Part shown: in pieces, positions 8,540 to 17,760 of the stretch
Numbering within the stretch: the first letter of the stretch is position 1
How the letters are laid out: each line of letters opens with the position of its first letter
Source of the DNA: Paenibacillus sp. Root52
GTDB taxonomy: Bacteria; Bacillota; Bacilli; Paenibacillales; Paenibacillaceae
Direction: 5' to 3'
NCBI RefSeq assembly: GCF_001426865.1
Contig: NZ_LMFO01000030.1
Span: forward strand, 160,652-224,651
Length of the DNA stretch: 64,000 nucleotides
The notes under the pieces: model-generated
Told to the model about the DNA's origin: nothing
Database searches by the model: none
The model's input: the letters and a program-made list of their open reading frames with translations, nothing else
Translations under genes and position numbers: made by a program

Positions 8540-9790
8540 TCACCTTGTTATATGAATTTCGTTCAAAGATTTATGCTGTAGAGTAGAAAGATCACCGTTC
8601 AAATGTTTCAGGTTTGGGAGAAATATAGCAGCTATAGAGCAGATGAAAGGAAGAAGTCCGAGAGATACAAATAAGAAGGGTAGACCATACATTTCGGCAA
8701 CGGCCGCACCTGCAAAAGCTCCGACGGGTTGAAGTCCGCCACCAATCAAGAAACGAATAGAATTGACCCGACCTTGCATGGAGCTAGGTACAAGTGTCCC
8801 GTGTAACGAAGAGCTGAGAGAACCGAAGAAGGGACCAGCCACTCCTGCGGCACATAAGGTAATAAGTGCAAATGGGTAACTTGGAAATAATCCTAATAAG
8901 GCATTACAAAGCCCAATGACAGCTAAGCTACACAGCATGACGGTTCGTCTTTTCTTAATCTCACCGATCCATGAGATAACGGCTAGCCCTAGGAGTGTGC
9001 CAAATGCCGAAGCAGTAGTTAGGGTTCCCATAGCGGCAGCATCTCGGTGCAGCACTTCGCGGACAAAAGGAATCATCATCGTCCAGATGGCAACGGACGA
9101 CATGTTGCTGATGGAAACCATCAGCATGATCGAGAGCATCGCTGGGAATCTCCGATAGAATGAGAAGCCTTCTCCAATATCTCGAACATAAGCTTGAAGG
9201 GAGAAGGTTTCTCGTAATGCTGCTGGTTTCTGCATAGCGGGCAGATAGAGCAGGGCAGTAATTGCTGCAAGGTAACATATCGCGTTGATACCAAGGGTAG
9301 GCAATGCACCAGCGGCAGCCGTTAGCGCTCCGGCGATGGCTGGCCCCAGCAAAGCAGCGGCGTTCCGACAACCATCAATGACTGCAAATGCCCGTAACAG
9401 TTTATGTTCACCAGCGACACCGGGTACAACAGCCATGGCTGTGGGCATAAATAGGGCGGAGCAGGCTCCGCTGAGCGCTGCGGCAACGAACAGATGCCAG
9501 AGTTGCAATTGTCCTGTGATCCCCATACTCAGTGGTAGCAATAGAGCCAGTAACCTTACTGACGCTAGTCCCGCCATAAACTTTCCACGATGCAGACGGT
9601 CGGATAAGGGCGATCCAAGCAACCTGAAGGCTACCTCGGGAATGCTGAAGCTGAGTGCCATAGCTCCCATAGCTAGCTTCGAGGCAGTTAACTCATAGAC
9701 CAGCCATTCCATAGCCAGCAGACCAAACACATCACCGAGAGAACTGAGTGTAACTGTAGCTAATAAACCATAATAACTTCGCTTAACCAT
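8540..9790 (-). CDS. MFS transporter (efflux type)
   Basis: Integral membrane protein of 416 residues with about 12 hydrophobic segments, resembling the EntS/MFS_3-type exporters: a conserved GDVFGLLAMEWLVYELT near the N-terminus and SDRLHRGKF as the loop-2/3 motif. The start MVKRSYYG at 9790 is set by GGAGGACCCTAT just upstream; an ATG nine codons earlier lacks such a site. It lies 56 bp downstream of an ArsR-type regulator on the same strand and is probably its target. A drug or metabolite exporter is likely; the substrate is unknown. Confidence 0.88.
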   Translation of the reverse strand: MVKRSYYGLLATVTLSSLGDVFGLLAMEWLVYELTASKLAMGAMALSFSIPEVAFRLLGSPLSDRLHRGKFMAGLASVRLLALLLPLSMGITGQLQLWHLFVAAALSGACSALFMPTAMAVVPGVAGEHKLLRAFAVIDGCRNAAALLGPAIAGALTAAAGALPTLGINAICYLAAITALLYLPAMQKPAALRETFSLQAYVRDIGEGFSFYRRFPAMLSIMLMVSISNMSSVAIWTMMIPFVREVLHRDAAAMGTLTTASAFGTLLGLAVISWIGEIKKRRTVMLCSLAVIGLCNALLGLFPSYPFALITLCAAGVAGPFFGSLSSSLHGTLVPSSMQGRVNSIRFLIGGGLQPVGAFAGAAVAEMYGLPFLFVSLGLLPFICSIAAIFLPNLKHLNGDLSTLQHKSLNEIHITR

Positions 9791-9846
9791 ATAGGGTCCT
9801 CCGCAGGGTAGAATCAAGCCATTTGTACAGAGGAAGTTGCTTGAAT

Positions 9847-10752
9847 TCAGCTTCCAATATAAGCTCCAATCTGCTGTGGGAGGTTGTTCAGAGCTTCCAA
9901 GCGCAGGCTATATTCCGTGTTCTTGTGGTCATAATGTACGATAATTAGTCCGGCTGCTCGCAAGGCAATGAGATGGTAATGTATCGTGCTCTTCGATAGT
10001 CCTACCTCGCGTACAATCTCAGTAAACGTCAATTGCTTACCCGCCAGTAATCGTAAAATGAACAATCTAGTTTCATCCGATAGTGCACGGGTTAGACGCA
10101 GTAATCCAGGGTTGGGTCTTCCCGGTTCGGTGGGAAGAATGTCACACGAGTAACTGGTGAAGATGATCTCGTCAAAGATCGCTGAGGTGACAAATGGACG
10201 CGCATGGTATTGAGGGATAAGAATGATCTTGTTCAGCACACCGTTAGGATAGATTCGCATACCCTGTGTAGCTTGTTCATAGACCTCTTGATCATTGCCT
10301 CCCTGTAAACGGGCACGTCTAGTCTTTGCCTCGTGCGAGAGACCTTCGATAATGGCTGGATCGATGTTCTTAAAGTAGTGTTCATTCCATTCCCGTATGG
10401 CTTCAGATGTCCGGCTGCGCAGATCGGGCAGATTAGAGGGTACAGACAATTTCAAGCCAGCAGCGATATCATACAACTGTCCCGAAGACAAACCTTCAAG
10501 CCAATCCAAAAAGCCATGAACCGAGCGATCCCCAGGGCAATGCCATATGTATGGTGCAAGACTGAAGTTGTCTGTAGCTTTCATCGTATCTCTCATGTTT
10601 TGTAGCTTGGCTGGTGCAAATTGATCCTGTACATCACGAATCCACAGTTTTCCAGCATCGAGAGCTGAATGATTCTGTTTACCCATAAAAGCGGACAGAC
10701 TGCTTACACATTCATAAATGGGTGCAAAATCAACCTCCACTTGATAGTTCAT
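9847..10752 (-). CDS. ArsR-type winged-helix regulator
   Basis: A 301-residue regulator. The C-terminal ~80 residues hold a winged HTH of the ArsR type: DETRLFILRLLAGKQLTF, then VGLSKSTIHYHLIAL and a wing strand YDHKNTEYSL. The N-terminal ~200 residues are an extra domain of unknown ligand, a layout seen in ArsR proteins with a DUF5937-like region. There are no Cys-rich metal motifs near the HTH, so metal sensing is unlikely. It precedes an MFS exporter gene and has a perfect inverted repeat just downstream of its promoter, consistent with autorepression. Confidence 0.85.
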   Translation of the reverse strand: MNYQVEVDFAPIYECVSSLSAFMGKQNHSALDAGKLWIRDVQDQFAPAKLQNMRDTMKATDNFSLAPYIWHCPGDRSVHGFLDWLEGLSSGQLYDIAAGLKLSVPSNLPDLRSRTSEAIREWNEHYFKNIDPAIIEGLSHEAKTRRARLQGGNDQEVYEQATQGMRIYPNGVLNKIILIPQYHARPFVTSAIFDEIIFTSYSCDILPTEPGRPNPGLLRLTRALSDETRLFILRLLAGKQLTFTEIVREVGLSKSTIHYHLIALRAAGLIIVHYDHKNTEYSLRLEALNNLPQQIGAYIGS

Positions 10753-10801
10753 AGTTGTACACTTCCTTTCCTTTCAGTATGTAATCTATCTTTCTATTTT
10801 T

Positions 10802-10863
10802 GTTCTATATTTATAGAACTAGTAATTTGTTTTATTATATACGAACGATTATATTTGTTACAA
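10802..10863 (-). promoter_or_regulatory. Promoter and palindromic operator of the ArsR-MFS operon
   Basis: On the minus strand TTGTAA (10863-10858) and TATAAT (10839-10834) are 18 bp apart. About 14 bases beyond the -10 box lies the perfect palindrome GTTCTATATTTATAGAAC (10802-10819, 8-2-8), placed over the likely transcription start. The only regulator encoded downstream is the ArsR-type protein, so it is the probable ligand of this site. Confidence 0.6.
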
Positions 10864-11051
10864 CACAAATATTTCAACGGCTCTCTCCCACATTTCCCTA
10901 AGTAAATGAAGAGTACTTTACTTACGAGAAGCAGCTTCGTAATGGGAATACTTGTAGTTCATTCAATGACTTTGTTGTCCTAGTAAGCAAAAAAATGAAG
11001 GTAACTTTTTTTTCAAAGATGTATAGTGAGGTTCTAGAGAGGGGTGTTGAG

Positions 11052-11513
11052 GTGGTTCCAGTTACGATGCGACAATCACATCAGGAAGACAAGGAACAGC
11101 TTGCAGAATTAAGAGCCTTGGTTCTGTACGATGATCTAACGCGGTTAGGGAGATATGATGAGGTGAGGGTACGTGAACGTTTCCGTACAACATTCGATCC
11201 CGACTATACGTGGATTATTGAAGCTGAAGGCTCTATGGTGGGGTGCATTGCATTTAAGCCTAGAGCAGAGGAATATTTGTTAGAACACTTTTATATTCAT
11301 CCAGACCATCAGGGCAAACGAATTGGAACGCAGGTGCTGAACATGTTACTGGATCGGGAAGAGATTCGGGGCAAACGAGTTACCTTAAATGTGCTGCAAG
11401 GAAGTCCAGCGCGGCGATTGTATGAGCGTCTAGGGTTTGTTCTGGATACAGAAGATGAAGTTGACGTGTTTATGTCCAAGCTAGTTCCACAGGAGTCTAA
11501 CCATAATCATTAA
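11052..11513 (+). CDS. GNAT family N-acetyltransferase
   Basis: A 153-residue acetyl-CoA-dependent acyltransferase. The acetyl-CoA binding motif A is visible as HFYIHPDHQGKRIGTQVL, followed by NVLQGSPARRLYERLGFV, the end of the fold. The GTG at 11052 is preferred because GAGAGGGG lies 7 bases upstream; an in-frame ATG at 10995 sits after a poly-A stretch with no ribosome binding site. The acceptor substrate is not predictable. It stands alone with a terminator downstream. Confidence 0.85.
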   Translation: MVPVTMRQSHQEDKEQLAELRALVLYDDLTRLGRYDEVRVRERFRTTFDPDYTWIIEAEGSMVGCIAFKPRAEEYLLEHFYIHPDHQGKRIGTQVLNMLLDREEIRGKRVTLNVLQGSPARRLYERLGFVLDTEDEVDVFMSKLVPQESNHNH

Positions 11514-11530
11514 ACAGGTTAAACGGAATA

Positions 11531-11572
11531 TAGATCCATTCATTTAATTGTTGAATGGGTCTATTGAACTTT
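11531..11572 (+). terminator. Terminator after the GNAT gene
   Basis: TAGATCCATTCA (11531-11542) pairs with TGAATGGGTCTA (11552-11563) with one wobble. The T-run (ACTTTTCT) starts a few bases late, so efficiency is uncertain. Confidence 0.5.
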
Positions 11573-11656
11573 TCTATTATACATTCACGATGGGATATTC
11601 TAATATACTCTATAACCTACTTTTTATATAGGAATTATTGAATATGAGGAATGTCG

Positions 11657-12883
11657 ATGGTTCATTGGAAACGGAATCTGTATATTCTGTGGCTGGGTTT
11701 GTTCTTCAATCATATGGCATACACCTTATCTATCCCGTTCTTTCCACTGTTTCTGCAAAATGATCTTGGTATCCAGCAGGGGGTGGAGGTCTGGGCAGGC
11801 ATCGCCATCTCCATTAGCTTTCTAATCAGTGGACTCTGTGCCCCGTTCTGGGGATCACTAGCGGACAGATACGGGAGTAAGCTGATGCTGATTCGCTCAG
11901 GGGTCGGTCTCGCGATGGCACATTTAGCCAACTATTGGGTATACGATCCCTTTACCTTTATAGCTGTTCGGGTCTTCCAGGGACTGATGGCTGGGTTCAA
12001 TCCGGCATCCCTAACGCTGGTTGGTACCAACACGCCAGAGAAACATGTGGGTTATGCACTAGGAGTCATCTCAACAGCTACAGCCGCAGGAAGTATTCTT
12101 GGTCCGCTGGCAGGTGGAATTCTTAGTCAATGGGTAGGTCTGCGTGGATGCTTCATTGCCTCAGGGATCATTACACTGCTATCTGCTCTCATGGTGCTGG
12201 GTGTTAAGGAATCACGAGAGCCTCGCAACATCGCTCGTTCCAGCATTCTAGATGATGTAAAGCAAGCAGTGAGCACACCAGGTCTAATGCGGATCTATGG
12301 GCTGATTTTGCTCGTCTCTACTTCAGTGTTAATTATTGAACCCGTGCTGACGCTGTACGTTGTGCAGATTGGTGGGGATGTCAGCCGTGCGACACTTAGT
12401 GCCGGGATTGTCTTCTCCGCAATTGGTATAGCAACGGTTATTATGGGGCCTCGCTGGGGACGCATCGGTGGAAGGATTGGATACGAGAAAACGTTGTTTA
12501 TCGGTCTGCTGGGTGGAGGCATCGGTAGTCTATTGCAGTTGACTGCGACAAATCTTATTTATTTCGGTAGTCTGCGGTTTGTGTATGGGCTCTTCTTCGC
12601 GGCCGTGTACCCGGCTCTTAATGCACTCATTATTCAATATGCAGCTAAGGAATTTCGAGGTAGAGCCGTTAGCTTAAGTCAGAGTGCAAGCCAGTTCGGT
12701 ATTGTACTAGGACCACTTCTCGGTGGCTTTCTGGGAGGGTGGACAGGTATTCCTTTTATATTCCTACTCACGGGAATTGTACTGCTGACTGCGGCTTGGG
12801 TGGTTAGGGCGAAGGAGTTCAAGCAAGGAGCTATCCGGAAGGTTATGACAAGTGATCGTGAGACAACGCTTAACAAATTATAG
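11657..12883 (+). CDS. MFS multidrug transporter (DHA1, MdtG/TetA-like)
   Basis: A 408-residue membrane transporter with 12 hydrophobic segments. The DHA1 motif A appears as GSLADRYGSKLM in loop 2/3, and motif C-like Gly-rich sequence GSILGPLAGG lies in span 5, both typical of proton-driven drug exporters. The start MVHWKRN at 11657 is preferred because GAGGA lies 6 bases before it; an ATG two codons upstream is alternative. A flavin monooxygenase gene follows after 13 bp, so the two are co-transcribed and may share a substrate. Confidence 0.88.
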   Translation: MVHWKRNLYILWLGLFFNHMAYTLSIPFFPLFLQNDLGIQQGVEVWAGIAISISFLISGLCAPFWGSLADRYGSKLMLIRSGVGLAMAHLANYWVYDPFTFIAVRVFQGLMAGFNPASLTLVGTNTPEKHVGYALGVISTATAAGSILGPLAGGILSQWVGLRGCFIASGIITLLSALMVLGVKESREPRNIARSSILDDVKQAVSTPGLMRIYGLILLVSTSVLIIEPVLTLYVVQIGGDVSRATLSAGIVFSAIGIATVIMGPRWGRIGGRIGYEKTLFIGLLGGGIGSLLQLTATNLIYFGSLRFVYGLFFAAVYPALNALIIQYAAKEFRGRAVSLSQSASQFGIVLGPLLGGFLGGWTGIPFIFLLTGIVLLTAAWVVRAKEFKQGAIRKVMTSDRETTLNKL

Positions 12884-12896
12884 GGAGGGCTTCAAT

Positions 12897-14219
12897 ATGG
12901 CGCAAAGACAGTTGAGATTGGGAGCGAATCTAAACGAAGTTGGGAATAGCATTTCATTCTGGAGACATCCGGATATTCCGATTAATGCGAGTGTAAGCCT
13001 GGATTTTTATAAAAAACAAGCGCTCAAAGCAGAGGAAGGCAAGTTCGATCTGCTTTTTATTGCAGACGGTCTCTTTATTAATGAGAAATCCAATCCTCAT
13101 TTCCTGAATCGATTTGAGCCGATAACGCTCTTATCTGCGCTGGCGGGAGCAACCTCTCACATTGGTCTTGTAGCCACATTGTCGACATCATATAGTGAGC
13201 CGTTCACGGTGGCTAGGCAGTTTGCTTCACTGGATCATATCAGTCAAGGGCGTGCAGGCTGGAATGTGGTGACTTCACCGTTGGAAGGATCAGCCCTCAA
13301 TTTTGGCAAAGGTGAGCATCCGAATCATGCATTACGCTATGAGATCGCTGAGGAGCATCTCGAAGTTGTCAAAGGTTTGTGGGATTCATGGGAGGATGAT
13401 GCCTTTGTCGGAGATAAAGAGAACGGGGTGTTCTTCGATCCGGCGAAGTTACATACGTTGCATCACCAAGGGAAGCATTTCTCCGTTCAAGGTCCGCTGA
13501 ACGTCGCACGTTCCAAGCAAGGACAACCGGTTATTTTTCAGGCAGGCTCTTCTGAATCGGGTAAGGATCTGGCTGCTCGATCGGCTGATGCGATCTATAC
13601 AGGGCATGAGACGTTAGAAGAAGCGCGCGAGTTCTACCAGGATGTGAAGGCAAGAGCAGCAGCTTATGGACGCAACCCGGAAGAACTGCTAATCTTCCCT
13701 GGCATTGGGCCTATCGTAGGCAGAACGGAAGAGGAAGCGGAACGCAAGTATCAAGAGAGCGCTGAACTGGTTAGTATTGATCAAGCGCTGAATTACTTAG
13801 GACGGTACTTTGAGCATTATGATTTCTCCCAATTTCCACTGGATGCGCCGTTCCCTGATATTGGTGATCTGGGCAGCAATAGCTTCCGCAGTACAACGGA
13901 CAAAATCAAGCAGCAGGCTCGTGAGCAAGGACTGAGTTTACGCGAAGTAGCTCTGCTTGCTTCAACGCCAAGAACATCCTTCATCGGTACACCCGAGCAA
14001 ATCGCTGACCAAATTCAGGAATGGTTCGAAGGTGGCGCGGCAGATGGCTTCAACATTCGTACCGTTGTTCCAAATGGCTTGGTGGATTTCGTGGATCTAG
14101 TCGTTCCGGTATTACAAGAGCGCGGCTTATTCCGCACAGAATATGAGCAGGATACATTGCGTGGCAACCTGGGTCTTCCGATTCCGCTTAATCGTTATTC
14201 GCTTGAGACGGCGCAATAG
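12897..14219 (+). CDS. FMN-dependent monooxygenase, NtaA/SnaA/DszA type
   Basis: A 440-residue luciferase-like (LLM class) flavin monooxygenase that would use reduced FMN and oxygen. Family motifs: ISFWRHPD near residue 20, KFDLLFIADG (~50), ATLSTSYSEPF (~95), GRAGWNVVTSP (~130), GQPVIFQAGSSESG (~210) and a C-terminal GFNIRTVVPNGLVDFVD. AGGGAGGG overlaps the stop of the MFS gene and sets the ATG. Relatives oxidise nitrilotriacetate, sulfonates or dibenzothiophene sulfone; the true substrate is unknown. A flavin reductase gene is not seen nearby. Confidence 0.9.
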   Translation: MAQRQLRLGANLNEVGNSISFWRHPDIPINASVSLDFYKKQALKAEEGKFDLLFIADGLFINEKSNPHFLNRFEPITLLSALAGATSHIGLVATLSTSYSEPFTVARQFASLDHISQGRAGWNVVTSPLEGSALNFGKGEHPNHALRYEIAEEHLEVVKGLWDSWEDDAFVGDKENGVFFDPAKLHTLHHQGKHFSVQGPLNVARSKQGQPVIFQAGSSESGKDLAARSADAIYTGHETLEEAREFYQDVKARAAAYGRNPEELLIFPGIGPIVGRTEEEAERKYQESAELVSIDQALNYLGRYFEHYDFSQFPLDAPFPDIGDLGSNSFRSTTDKIKQQAREQGLSLREVALLASTPRTSFIGTPEQIADQIQEWFEGGAADGFNIRTVVPNGLVDFVDLVVPVLQERGLFRTEYEQDTLRGNLGLPIPLNRYSLETAQ

Positions 14220-14301
14220 GTTCGAGCTTCTGTTAAAAGGCATATGAAAACAGTCGATGGGCTTGATCCTTTAAGCTAGCTAGTTGGAACAAAAAAACAG
14301 A

Positions 14302-14335
14302 AACAAAGAAAAACCGTTCCAAGGCTGGGAACGGT
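14302..14335 (-). terminator. Terminator of the yesMN-type operon
   Basis: On the minus strand ACCGTTCC pairs with GGAACGGT (14335-14328 with 14320-14313) around a 7-base loop, followed by TTTTTCTTTGTTTC. It lies 82 bp after the stop of the response regulator gene. Confidence 0.75.
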
Positions 14336-14416
14336 GAGATGATGAACATGAAAGCTCGATGTTTAATGTTGCATGTTAAAAGCTTGAAATGGACCGTATG
14401 TCTGTGAAATGTGTCC

Positions 14417-15766
14417 TTATTGGTGGGTCATGTTTCTCCGATACTGGTATGGCGTGACGCCGTACTCCTGTTTGAACAACTGAATGAAATACTGAATTTT
14501 ACGGTACCCGATCATTTGCGCGATATCGGCTATACGGAGTTCGGAATCCTGGAGCAACTGGGAAGCTTTCTCCAACCGTTTCCTCGAAATGTAGTTGGAC
14601 ACGTTCTCTCCGGTCTCTTGTTTGAACAGCTTGGAAAAGTAGACTGGATGAAGATGCGCGACTTTTCCTAGTTCATCCAGACTAAGACCGTGGGAAAGAT
14701 GGTCTTCAATGTATTTTCGTACTTTATCAACGATGGATTGAATGGACATTTGTTTGTTGATACGGATTCTGCTGAACATGTCGATGAGAACGGATCCGAA
14801 CTTGTCGGGGTCTTGAAGCCGATTGAACATCCAATCGGCTATTTTCGTTGTATCCTGATTTTTGTCCTTGAGATAGATATACGTGATGATCTCCATAAGA
14901 TAGATTTGTTTTTGTTTTCTGTTAGTGATTCGCTCATACGTATGTATGATATTGCCTATCGTTTCCGAATCACTTTCCACTGAAGAAAGGGCAGTTGCCC
15001 CAACAAAATCGCTAGAGCTTACGTCTTCATTCAGGAAGAAACGATAGAAATGATCCCGTGTTTCATTCCGGTTGGTCAATGCGAACGGTGAGGACAAGGC
15101 CGCTTGATTCCACTCGGCAGCGAATCTCCGTGCTGTTTCTTCAGGTATACAGGCGACCAGATGTGATCCTGAAGGCCAAACGAATGAAGTAGATGGCTCT
15201 GCAACAGTATGTTGTACACGTTCTACATCTGCTTCTGTGTAATGCTCAAGCTTGAAGAAGCAATAACGATGATCTCCTAAACATGCTGCGTATACATCAT
15301 ACTCTTCCTTTAAAGTTTCGTTCTGAGCAAGTAGCGAGAGTAGATAGCCCATACCCTTAAAATGCTCCCAATTGACGGCGTGAACAGGACGTGATTTCTG
15401 GATCTTTTGAATGGCTTTGGACATCGCATGCTCTACATCATCTTTATCAACAGGTTTAAGTAAATAGTCCAGAGCCCCGAGACGGATTCCTTGCTGTGCA
15501 TAATCGAACTCGGAATATCCGGAGAGCATGATGACTTTGGTTGGTAAGTTGTTTTGATGAATGTGGTGCAGCAGATCTATTCCCGAAACCTCAGGCATGC
15601 GAATGTCCGTAATCAAGATGTCGATCCGGCGTCCGTTCAACATTTCTCTCGCTTCAATGGAATTGGTCGTTGTCTCAATCTGATGAATACCGAAGGAACG
15701 CCAATCCACCAAATGCTTCATATACTCCACGACATAATGTCCATCATCAACAATTAACAGCTTCAT
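14417..15766 (-). CDS. YesN-type response regulator
   Basis: A 449-residue regulator. An N-terminal receiver domain (residues 1-120) shows Asp7-Asp8, the phospho-acceptor Asp54 in ILITDIRMPE and Lys104 in YLLKPVDK. The C-terminal ~100 residues are an AraC-type double HTH: SLDELGKVAHLHPVYFSKLF and LRIADIAQMIGYRKIQYFIQ. The middle is a variable linker. Its ATG overlaps the kinase stop (ATGA), so the two are translationally coupled. It most likely activates the divergent importer and GH43 genes when its kinase senses the sugar or binding protein. Confidence 0.93.
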   Translation of the reverse strand: MKLLIVDDGHYVVEYMKHLVDWRSFGIHQIETTTNSIEAREMLNGRRIDILITDIRMPEVSGIDLLHHIHQNNLPTKVIMLSGYSEFDYAQQGIRLGALDYLLKPVDKDDVEHAMSKAIQKIQKSRPVHAVNWEHFKGMGYLLSLLAQNETLKEEYDVYAACLGDHRYCFFKLEHYTEADVERVQHTVAEPSTSFVWPSGSHLVACIPEETARRFAAEWNQAALSSPFALTNRNETRDHFYRFFLNEDVSSSDFVGATALSSVESDSETIGNIIHTYERITNRKQKQIYLMEIITYIYLKDKNQDTTKIADWMFNRLQDPDKFGSVLIDMFSRIRINKQMSIQSIVDKVRKYIEDHLSHGLSLDELGKVAHLHPVYFSKLFKQETGENVSNYISRKRLEKASQLLQDSELRIADIAQMIGYRKIQYFIQLFKQEYGVTPYQYRRNMTHQ

Positions 15767-17475
15767 ATGCTCTCTCCTCTCTCAGTCGGAACATGAATCA
15801 TCAGCAGGACAGACAGCCCGCCCCAGTCATTGGTTGAAAATGCTAACCCGCTACGATCGCCATACGTATTTTTTAGACGCCGATTAACATTCCAGAGACC
15901 GACACCTCGGGTTCCCTCAGGCGGGGTGTCGCTATCAAGCTGAGTCTCCAGCTTTTGGATTTCATCCGGTGTAAGACCCTTTCCATCATCGGATACCCGA
16001 ATGAGAATGACTTCCTCTGCTTGCTTAACATCGATGTTCACCCGGTTGGCTCCCTGTTGCCCTTCAATACCATGCTGAATCGCGTTCTCCACGACAGGCT
16101 GGATGATCAGTGGCATGAGTGGAAGAGAGTTGAGTTCTGGCGGAAGATCGATGGCATACTCTATTTTTTTACTCAGGGTCATGATGATTAAGAAGTGCTC
16201 TGCAAACTGCAATTCCTCTTGTAACGTGACTTCATGTTTATCCAGTCTGGTCAAGTAACGATAATATTCAGCCAGATGTTTACTCATTCGCATGACAGCA
16301 TCAGGAGAGAATTTGGCTACGGACATAATGAAGAATAAACTGTTGTACAGAAAATGAGGATTAATCTGGGCTTGCAGTTGCTTCAGCTCTGCACTCCTTC
16401 TCAAATCCGTCTCGGTCTTCAAGGATACAAACAGATCCTGAATCTCGGCTACCATGTGATTAAAGCTGCGAAAGAGGACGTAAAATTCGTTATCCGTATT
16501 TTCCGTAATTCGTGTACTATGATTGCCCTGCTCAACCTGTAAGAACTTTCTCTCCATTAAGCGAATGTTACGATCGTAATTCCGGTAGAACGTAAAGATG
16601 ACGATCAGCCCTAGTGTCAGAACAGCTATAATACTGATAAGGAATACCTTTCGGTTATGATCAAGCGGTTTAAGGAAATCATTTGTACGTGTATAGGTGA
16701 TCAGATAGGTGTCGAGTGCTTCAATATAACGGGAGAGAACATAGTAGTTTTCGGAATTCGTATGGTAATCATATTTAAGTGTAGCTCCCTCTTGCGGTAA
16801 CAGAAGTTCTGAAATCGCTTTCAATAGATCGTTATCTACTTCATCCTCGTCCCATAATCGGTGATCGTCAAACCACAGAAAAGCGTTCGAGCTATCATTG
16901 TTAACAGCCTTCTGAAGTAGGCTCTTCAGATAATCATTGTTCAGCTTAACACCAACGACATATTGAACCGGCTTCAATTGCTCGGATTTTTGGATATACG
17001 GGTAGGCTGCAAAATAATACAAGCTATCATCGATAATACGCCAGCCAGGTCGCTGAATCTCGTTGAATGGAAGTCGCGCCTCCAGCGAATTGCTGGTAGA
17101 TAGAAATGTTCCTTCATTTTTCCAATAGATGCCGATGGATTCAATCGAGCGGCTAGACAGAAGGGTTTGGCGTAAGCGATCGACAATATCATTTTTCTTC
17201 ATCTGAGAGTCGTAGTTACTTAGCTCCAGCACTTGCCTTTGATAAAACCTGACATCACTGTCAGCCGCAAACTGAACCCCGTACATATTAGCCTCATACA
17301 TAATTCCGTCCAGGATGCCCTTTACATAATCAAGTTGGTTCTTGGAGGCTCCGATCATATTTTCTTCCAATGTCTTCGAGCTCAATCGATTCATCACGAA
17401 GAATAAACTCAGTGTTAATAACAGGAAAAATACAAAGAAATAGATAAAACGTTTCATGTACATTTTTCTAATCAT
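15763..17475 (-). CDS. YesM-type sensor histidine kinase
   Basis: Membrane-bound kinase of 570 residues. It has a membrane segment at ~10-30, an extracytoplasmic sensor region of ~250 residues, a second membrane segment near 285, a HAMP-like linker, the His_kinase domain with the phosphorylated His in QINPHFLYNSL and a HATPase_c domain with VVENAIQHGIEG (N box) and SDDGKGLTPDE (G1 box). The start MIRKMYMKRF at 17475 is set by AAAGGAA; an upstream in-frame ATG lacks one. It shares an operon with the YesN-type regulator and is divergent from importer genes. Confidence 0.93.
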   Translation of the reverse strand: MIRKMYMKRFIYFFVFFLLLTLSLFFVMNRLSSKTLEENMIGASKNQLDYVKGILDGIMYEANMYGVQFAADSDVRFYQRQVLELSNYDSQMKKNDIVDRLRQTLLSSRSIESIGIYWKNEGTFLSTSNSLEARLPFNEIQRPGWRIIDDSLYYFAAYPYIQKSEQLKPVQYVVGVKLNNDYLKSLLQKAVNNDSSNAFLWFDDHRLWDEDEVDNDLLKAISELLLPQEGATLKYDYHTNSENYYVLSRYIEALDTYLITYTRTNDFLKPLDHNRKVFLISIIAVLTLGLIVIFTFYRNYDRNIRLMERKFLQVEQGNHSTRITENTDNEFYVLFRSFNHMVAEIQDLFVSLKTETDLRRSAELKQLQAQINPHFLYNSLFFIMSVAKFSPDAVMRMSKHLAEYYRYLTRLDKHEVTLQEELQFAEHFLIIMTLSKKIEYAIDLPPELNSLPLMPLIIQPVVENAIQHGIEGQQGANRVNIDVKQAEEVILIRVSDDGKGLTPDEIQKLETQLDSDTPPEGTRGVGLWNVNRRLKNTYGDRSGLAFSTNDWGGLSVLLMIHVPTERGESI

Positions 17476-17580
17476 GTGTGTTCCTTTCCTATACGCAGAA
17501 CTTGAAGTACTACCGATTGCAATTCCATTTTCATCATAAGCCAATCTGGATAAAAGCGGAAGAGTGACCATGCTTTAAAA

Positions 17581-17656
17581 TGAAAGCGGTTTAAAATTGA
17601 TTCAGATTGAGGTTATGATCTTCACATTTTGGCATTTTGACATGAAAGCGCTTTTG
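17581..17656 (+). promoter_or_regulatory. Two cre-like sites between the YesM gene and the second importer
   Basis: TGAAAGCGGTTTAA (17581-17594) and TGAAAGCGCTTTTG (17643-17656) each match the cre core TGNAANCG with one or two mismatches in the 3' half. The second directly follows TTGACA (17637-17642), a possible -35 box, although no good -10 box is found at 17 bp. CcpA control of the divergent region is a reasonable inference. Confidence 0.45.
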
Positions 17657-17760
17657 TTAAGCTTACATTACGAGGACGCGTCCCCAGAGCCATCACAGAG
17701 GAGGTATGCACCATTAATGAGATTGGTTCCGTAAAAGCAGGCTCGAATATAACGCCCAGG

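Noticed and set aside
9285..9698. 137-codon plus-strand frame inside the MFS gene
   Set aside because: Antisense shadow of a clear MFS protein; no ribosome binding site or family likeness.
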